DNA of 11,113 nucleotides, taken from the NCBI GenBank assembly GCA_938009115.1, contig CALLHZ010000036.1:1-11113 (forward strand), read 5' to 3'. This document shows, one piece after another, positions 7,169 to 11,113 of this stretch. The DNA is from an uncultured Clostridia bacterium. Its GTDB lineage: Bacteria; Bacillota; Clostridia; Peptostreptococcales; Anaerovoracaceae. Position 1 is the first letter of the stretch; each line of letters begins with the position of its first letter. The translations under genes and the position numbers were made by a program. The notes under the pieces are model-generated. The model was not told where the DNA came from and did not search any database. It saw only the letters and a list, made by a program, of their open reading frames with translations.

Positions 7169-7870
7169 ATGCCTAAAAGAGGAAAGAAGTATCAGGAAGC
7201 TGTCAAGCTCTTCGACAAGACAGAACTTCACGACGCAGACCAGGCGTTTGCCGTTGTCATCAAGACAGCCGCAGCCAAGTTTGACGAAACCGTGGAAGCT
7301 CATATCCGTCTTGGCGTCGACGGACGGCACGCAGACCAGCAGGTAAGAGGAGCCATCGTTCTGCCCCACGGCACAGGAAAGACCAAGAAAGTACTTGTCT
7401 TTGCCAAAGGCGACAAGGTTCGGGAAGCGGAAGCGGCTGGAGCCGATTACGTAGGCGCGGAAGAACTGGCGCAAAAGATCCAGAGCGAAAGCTGGTTCGA
7501 TTTCGACGTGGTCGTGGCCACACCCGACATGATGGGTGTTGTGGGACGTCTGGGAAAGATCCTGGGACCCAAGGGTCTCATGCCGAATCCCAAGTCCGGA
7601 ACCGTCACCATGGATCTGACCAGAGCCCTGGAAGAGATCAAAGCCGGCAAGGTGGAGTATCGTCTGGATAAAACAAACATCATCCATACGCCCATCGGCA
7701 AAGTATCCTTCGGCGAACAAAAGCTGAGAGAAAACTTTACGGCGCTGATCGAAGCTGTCATCAAAGCAAAGCCCGCTGCGGCCAAAGGACAGTATCTCAA
7801 GAGCGTCACGGTGAGTGCCACGATGGGCCCCGGCGTCAAACTGAACCCGCAGAAGCTGACACTCGGTTAA
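7169..7870 (+). CDS. rplA: 50S ribosomal protein L1
   Basis: A 233-residue protein of the L1 stalk, which moves deacylated tRNA out of the E site and also acts as a translational repressor. The family signature LGPKGLMPNPK is at 132-142, followed by SGTVT. The N terminus MPKRGKKYQEA is typical. The length is normal. The start at 7169 is fixed by AAGGAGG at 7157-7163. The frame is open from a GTG at 7130, but that start would translate the putative L1-binding hairpin and adds non-family residues. It follows rplK closely. The downstream gap of 160 bp contains the L10 leader. Confidence 0.97.
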   Translation: MPKRGKKYQEAVKLFDKTELHDADQAFAVVIKTAAAKFDETVEAHIRLGVDGRHADQQVRGAIVLPHGTGKTKKVLVFAKGDKVREAEAAGADYVGAEELAQKIQSESWFDFDVVVATPDMMGVVGRLGKILGPKGLMPNPKSGTVTMDLTRALEEIKAGKVEYRLDKTNIIHTPIGKVSFGEQKLRENFTALIEAVIKAKPAAAKGQYLKSVTVSATMGPGVKLNPQKLTLG

Positions 7871-7881
7871 GACGTAAGACC

Positions 7882-7960
7882 GAATCGCAACAAAACAGAA
7901 TACGACAGACTGTAGACAGCCGGTGCGTCACCGCTTAATACCCGGCCGAGGTTACGATTC
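7882..7960 (+). promoter_or_regulatory. Ribosomal protein L10 leader (aptamer part)
   Basis: The rplA-rplJ gap carries the L10 leader known from Firmicutes. The closing stem pairs GAATCGCAAC (7882-7891) with GTTACGATTC (7951-7960), 9 of 10 bases complementary. Inside are the conserved blocks TAGACAG (7913-7919), CTTAATA (7934-7940) and GGCCGAGGT (7944-7952). GCCGG (7919-7923) can pair with CCGGC (7942-7946), and GGTG/CACC (7922-7932) can form the small apical hairpin. The L10-L7/L12 complex binds this RNA, which mimics its 23S rRNA site, and lowers expression of rplJ-rplL. Recognition is from the conserved sequence blocks and pairing, not from a model search. Confidence 0.85.
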
Positions 7961-7970
7961 ATAGATTATG

Positions 7971-8008
7971 AGCCTTTTCCGTCTGCAGACAAGAAAAGGC
8001 TTTCTTTT
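7971..8008 (+). terminator. Attenuator terminator of the L10 leader
   Basis: AGCCTTTTC (7971-7979) pairs perfectly with GAAAAGGCT (7993-8001), and the loop contains the palindrome GTCTGCAGAC (7981-7990), which extends the stem. TTCTTTT follows (8002-8008). It sits 22 bp before the rplJ start and downstream of the L10 leader. It is the expected output of autoregulation: when L10-L7/L12 is in excess, transcription would stop here before rplJ-rplL. Confidence 0.8.
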
Positions 8009-8030
8009 CGAAAGCCGGAAAGGAGAATTC

Positions 8031-8567
8031 ATGTCAGTAGAAAATCTCAAACACAAGCAAGCGATCATCGACGAGATCAAAGACAAGCTGAGCAAGGCTG
8101 AATCCGCTGTTGTCATCGATTACCTTGGCACCACGGTGGAGCAGGCCAACGCCATGAGAAAAAAGCTCCGCGAAGCCAATGTGGACTACACCGTCTATAA
8201 AAACACCATGATGGCCCGGGCGATCATGGGGACCAGTTACGAATCGCTGAAAGATGTTCTGGAAGGACCCAGCGCCATTGCCATCAGTTATGATGACGCC
8301 ATCGCGCCGGCAAGAGTCCTGGCAGGCGTCATGAAAGAATACAACAAAATGGCCTTCAAGGCCGGCGTGGTCGAAGGAGTGTTTTACGATGCGGAAGCAG
8401 TCAAAGAACTGTCCGCCATCCCCTCCAGAGACGAATTGATCGCCAAGTTCATGGGCAGCATCCAATCGCCTGTGGGAAAATTCGTTCGCACGCTCCAGGC
8501 TGTGGCCGATGCAAAGCCCCAGTCGGGCAGTGCGCCTAAAGCACCGGAAGCCCCGGAAGCAGAATAA
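8031..8567 (+). CDS. rplJ: 50S ribosomal protein L10
   Basis: A 178-residue protein that forms the base of the ribosomal stalk and carries the L7/L12 dimers. The N-terminal rRNA-binding domain shows the family pattern KLSKAESAVVIDYLGTTVEQ followed by MRKKLREANVDYTVYKNTM. The C-terminal helix that binds L7/L12 lies around residues 133-165. A short tail rich in Ala/Pro/Glu ends the protein. The start at 8031 is set by AAAGGAG at 8019-8025. The frame is open from an ATG at 7968, but those 21 codons run through the attenuator and lack a ribosome site. It is followed 38 bp later by rplL. Confidence 0.97.
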   Translation: MSVENLKHKQAIIDEIKDKLSKAESAVVIDYLGTTVEQANAMRKKLREANVDYTVYKNTMMARAIMGTSYESLKDVLEGPSAIAISYDDAIAPARVLAGVMKEYNKMAFKAGVVEGVFYDAEAVKELSAIPSRDELIAKFMGSIQSPVGKFVRTLQAVADAKPQSGSAPKAPEAPEAE

Positions 8568-8605
8568 TCATCAGAAAATACAAAAATTTTAATGGAGGAA
8601 ATACA

Positions 8606-8968
<363 letters not shown>

Positions 8969-8987
8969 GGGATCCGATAAGCCAGGC

Positions 8988-9016
8988 AGGGTTGCCCGTA
9001 AGGGGCAACCCTTTCT
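8988..9016 (+). terminator. Intrinsic terminator between rplL and rpoB
   Basis: AGGGTTGCCC (8988-8997) pairs perfectly over 10 bp with GGGCAACCCT (9003-9012) around a five-base loop. The T-tract is short and broken (TTTCT), so termination may be partial. Such a site would reduce read-through from the ribosomal genes into rpoB. Confidence 0.8.
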
Positions 9017-9041
9017 GCGCTTGTGGCGAAAGAAATTTTTC

Positions 9042-9070
9042 TTGACGCCTTGTCAACGATGTAGTATTAT
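9042..9070 (+). promoter_or_regulatory. Sigma-A promoter for rpoB
   Basis: TTGACG (9042-9047) and TATTAT (9065-9070) each match the consensus at five of six positions and are separated by exactly 17 bp. Transcription would begin near 9077, giving a leader of about 44 bases before the rpoB ATG. Its place just after the rplL terminator means beta-subunit expression can be set apart from the ribosomal genes. The rest of the 152-bp gap shows only the terminator and the rpoB ribosome site. Confidence 0.85.
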
Positions 9071-9120
9071 AGTACATTGCCACGCATAGTTTTTCGGATT
9101 CAATGTAAGGAGGGAACGCA

Positions 9121-11078
9121 ATGCCCCAACCCGTTAAAATAGGTAGAAAAGAGCGCATGAGCTACTCAAAGATCGACTCGGTCCTGCCCATGCCCAACCT
9201 CATACAGATTCAGAAAGACTCCTATGATTGGTTTATCAATGAGGGTCTTGCCGAGGTTTTTGAGGATATATCTCCCATCAGAGACTATGCAGACAATCTT
9301 GCACTGGAATTCGTGGACCATTCCATCTCCAGCGACTCGAAACTGGACCAGGAAGAATGCAAGGTACGGGACGCAACCTACGCCGCTCCTCTTAAAGTAA
9401 AAGTTCGCCTCGTCAACCAGGAATCCGGGGAAGTCAAGGAGCAGGAAGTGTTCATGGGGGATTTCCCCATCATGACGGAAAAGGGCACTTTTATCTACAA
9501 CGGAGCCGAGCGTGTGGTGGTGACCCAGCTCGTCCGGAGCCCCGGACCCTACTACGATGTACTGATCGACAAGTCGAATAAAAAATTATTTTCCACAACG
9601 ATCATTCCCAACCGGGGCGCCTGGCTGGAGTACGAAACCGACTCCAACGAAGTGCTCTCCGTTCGTGTGGACAGAACCAGGAAGCAGCCGGTCACGGCGA
9701 TCCTGAGGGCCCTTGCCTACAAATCCGTCGACGACAAAGTCGAATTCGAAATGCGCAAGGATCCCAAGATCAAAGAGGAAGACCTGGCGAAAAAAGTTCG
9801 TCGTTTCAAGGAGTACCGTACCGATACGGCCGCCGTGCTGTACGAGGGGACCAACGAGGAGATCGAAAAGATCTTCGGCATCAATCCCAGGCTCCACAAG
9901 TCCATGGAAAAAGACCTCACGACCAATTACGACGAAGGCCTGAAAGAAATATACAGAAAGCTGCGGCCCGGAGAGCCGGCCACGTTCGAAAGCGCCTACG
10001 ACCTCATCGAAGCGTTGTTTTTCGATGCCAAGCGCTACGACCTGGCTAAAGTGGGCCGTTATAAATACAACAAAAAGCTGGGCCTTTCCAACCGGATCGC
10101 CAACTGCGTTCTGGCCGAGGATGTGGCTTCGCCTCTCACCGGAGAGATCCTGGCGGAAAAAGACCAGAAGATCTCCAGAGCGCTGGCAAAAGAAATCGAA
10201 AATGCCGGCGTTGAATTCGTATTTGTCCGCAGCAAGACCGAAGACGGCGCCGTGGTCAAAGTGATCGGCAACAACTTCGTAGAGCTTCGCGGCTATGTTC
10301 CTTTCGACCCGGCGGAGAAGAAACTGCCCGAAAAAGTGTTTTTCCCCGTGCTCAGAGATCTCCTGAAGCAAAGAGAAGACGCCGAAAAAGGCGCGGCGAA
10401 ATCCAAGAAGGCCAAAGAGGAGGCCGGCGACGCTTTTGCCGCGCTGCTGCTGTCCCGTAAAAATCAGCTTTCTCCCAAGCACATCATCCTGGACGACATC
10501 ATCGCTTCGATCAGCTATCTGCTGAATCTGAGTGACGGCATCGGCAACATCGACGACATCGACCATCTTGGAAACAGAAGACTGCGCACGGTGGGCGAAC
10601 TGCTTCAGAACCAGTTCCGCATCGGCCTTGCCCGGATGGAACGGGTAGTCAAGGAACGCATGACCATTCAGGACATCGAGGCCACAACGCCGCAGGTCCT
10701 GATGAATATCCGTCCCGTAACGGCAGCCATCAAGGAGTTTTTCGGAAGCTCCCAGCTGTCCCAGTTCATGGACCAGACCAACCCTCTGGCAGAGCTGACT
10801 CACAAGAGAAGGCTTTCCGCACTGGGCCCCGGCGGCCTTTCCAGAGAAAGAGCCGGCTTCGAAGTCCGGGACGTTCACCATTCCCATTACGGCCGGATGT
10901 GTCCCATTGAGACGCCGGAAGGTCCCAATATCGGACTGATCGGGTCCCTTACGACTTATGGGATCATCAACGAATATGGTTTTATCGAGACACCTTACCG
11001 GAGGGTCGACAAAGAGACCGGAATCGTTACCCGTGAGATCCACTATCTCACCGCCGACGAAGAAGAGCAGCTGATCAT
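9121..11078 (+). CDS. rpoB: RNA polymerase beta subunit, 5' part (cut by contig end)
   Basis: About 653 of an expected 1150-1300 residues of the beta subunit, part of the catalytic core of RNA polymerase. AAGGAGG at 9107-9113 sets the start at 9121. Recognised parts: the N-terminal protrusion with NGAERVVVTQLVRSPGPYY (about 127-145), the lobe, and the rifampicin-binding region FFGSSQLSQFMDQ through SALGPGG (540-571). D551, H561 and S566 correspond to E. coli D516, H526 and S531 and are the sensitive-type residues. RMCPIETPEGPNIGLI follows. Between residues about 385 and 460 is a charged insert rich in Lys/Glu/Ala, longer than I recall for Bacillus. The genomic sequence stops at YLTADEEEQLI. 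The next codons and the TAG at 11098-11100 come from a sequencing adapter and are not part of the gene. Confidence 0.97.
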
Positions 11079-11113
11079 AGATCGGAAGAGCGTCGTGTAG
11101 GGAAAGAGTGTAG
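11079..11113. other. Illumina TruSeq adapter read-through at contig end
   Basis: The last 35 bases start with AGATCGGAAGAGC and continue without a mismatch, from memory, along the reverse complement of the Illumina TruSeq universal adapter (the usual read-2 trimming sequence). They are not genomic. They replace the rpoB reading frame with the false ending DRKSVV and a false stop. The first base or two could also be genomic by chance, so the junction is exact only to about 2 bases. Confidence 0.97.

Noticed and set aside
7968..8030. In-frame ATG extending L10 by 21 residues
   Set aside because: The codons run through the attenuator hairpin, no ribosome site precedes the ATG, and the family start is at 8031.
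9586..11043. 485-codon open frame on the minus strand opposite rpoB
   Set aside because: The predicted protein resembles no family I know, and the frame is a mirror of the codon bias of rpoB. The same applies to the long minus-strand frames opposite ilvE (225-1214) and PFOR (3667-4875).
11080..11100. Natural C-terminal end of a short or split RpoB
   Set aside because: The ending codons and stop are adapter sequence, so a biological truncation is not supported.

Overview
The window looks like the end of a contig from an anaerobic, moderately GC-rich Bacillota (Clostridia-like) genome. The reasons are strong AAGGAGG Shine-Dalgarno sites, a short single-span SecE, a four-cysteine L33, an L10 leader of the Firmicutes type, a single-chain pyruvate:ferredoxin oxidoreductase, and a Clostridia-like RpoB. 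All genes are on the + strand and the coding density is high. No mobile element, CRISPR array or tRNA/rRNA gene was seen. This is mostly core-genome sequence, and no new multi-gene defence or accessory system is visible.

Region 1 (1-4856) is a tight three-gene metabolic cluster closed by a clear intrinsic terminator. It holds the last 67 residues of an AMP-forming acyl-CoA synthetase, a branched-chain amino-acid aminotransferase (IlvE), and a full-length pyruvate:ferredoxin oxidoreductase (1172 aa) with all Fe-S and thiamine-diphosphate motifs. Together they could link acids, acyl-CoAs, 2-oxoacids and amino acids.

Region 2 (4857-5433) is a single gene with its own promoter. It encodes a YbaK/ProX-type aminoacyl-tRNA deacylase.

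Region 3 (5434-11078) is the classical rpmG-secE-nusG-rplK-rplA-rplJ-rplL-rpoB cluster: ribosomal proteins L33, L11, L1, L10 and L7/L12, the Sec translocon subunit SecE, the elongation factor NusG and the RNA polymerase beta subunit. Three RNA control points can be read directly. The first is a stem-loop before rplA that resembles the L1 site of 23S rRNA. The second is an L10 leader with an intrinsic terminator before rplJ. The third is a terminator followed by a new sigma-A promoter between rplL and rpoB.

The last 35 bases (11079-11113) are not genomic. They match an Illumina TruSeq adapter, so the apparent stop of rpoB is an artefact and the gene is cut at about residue 653.
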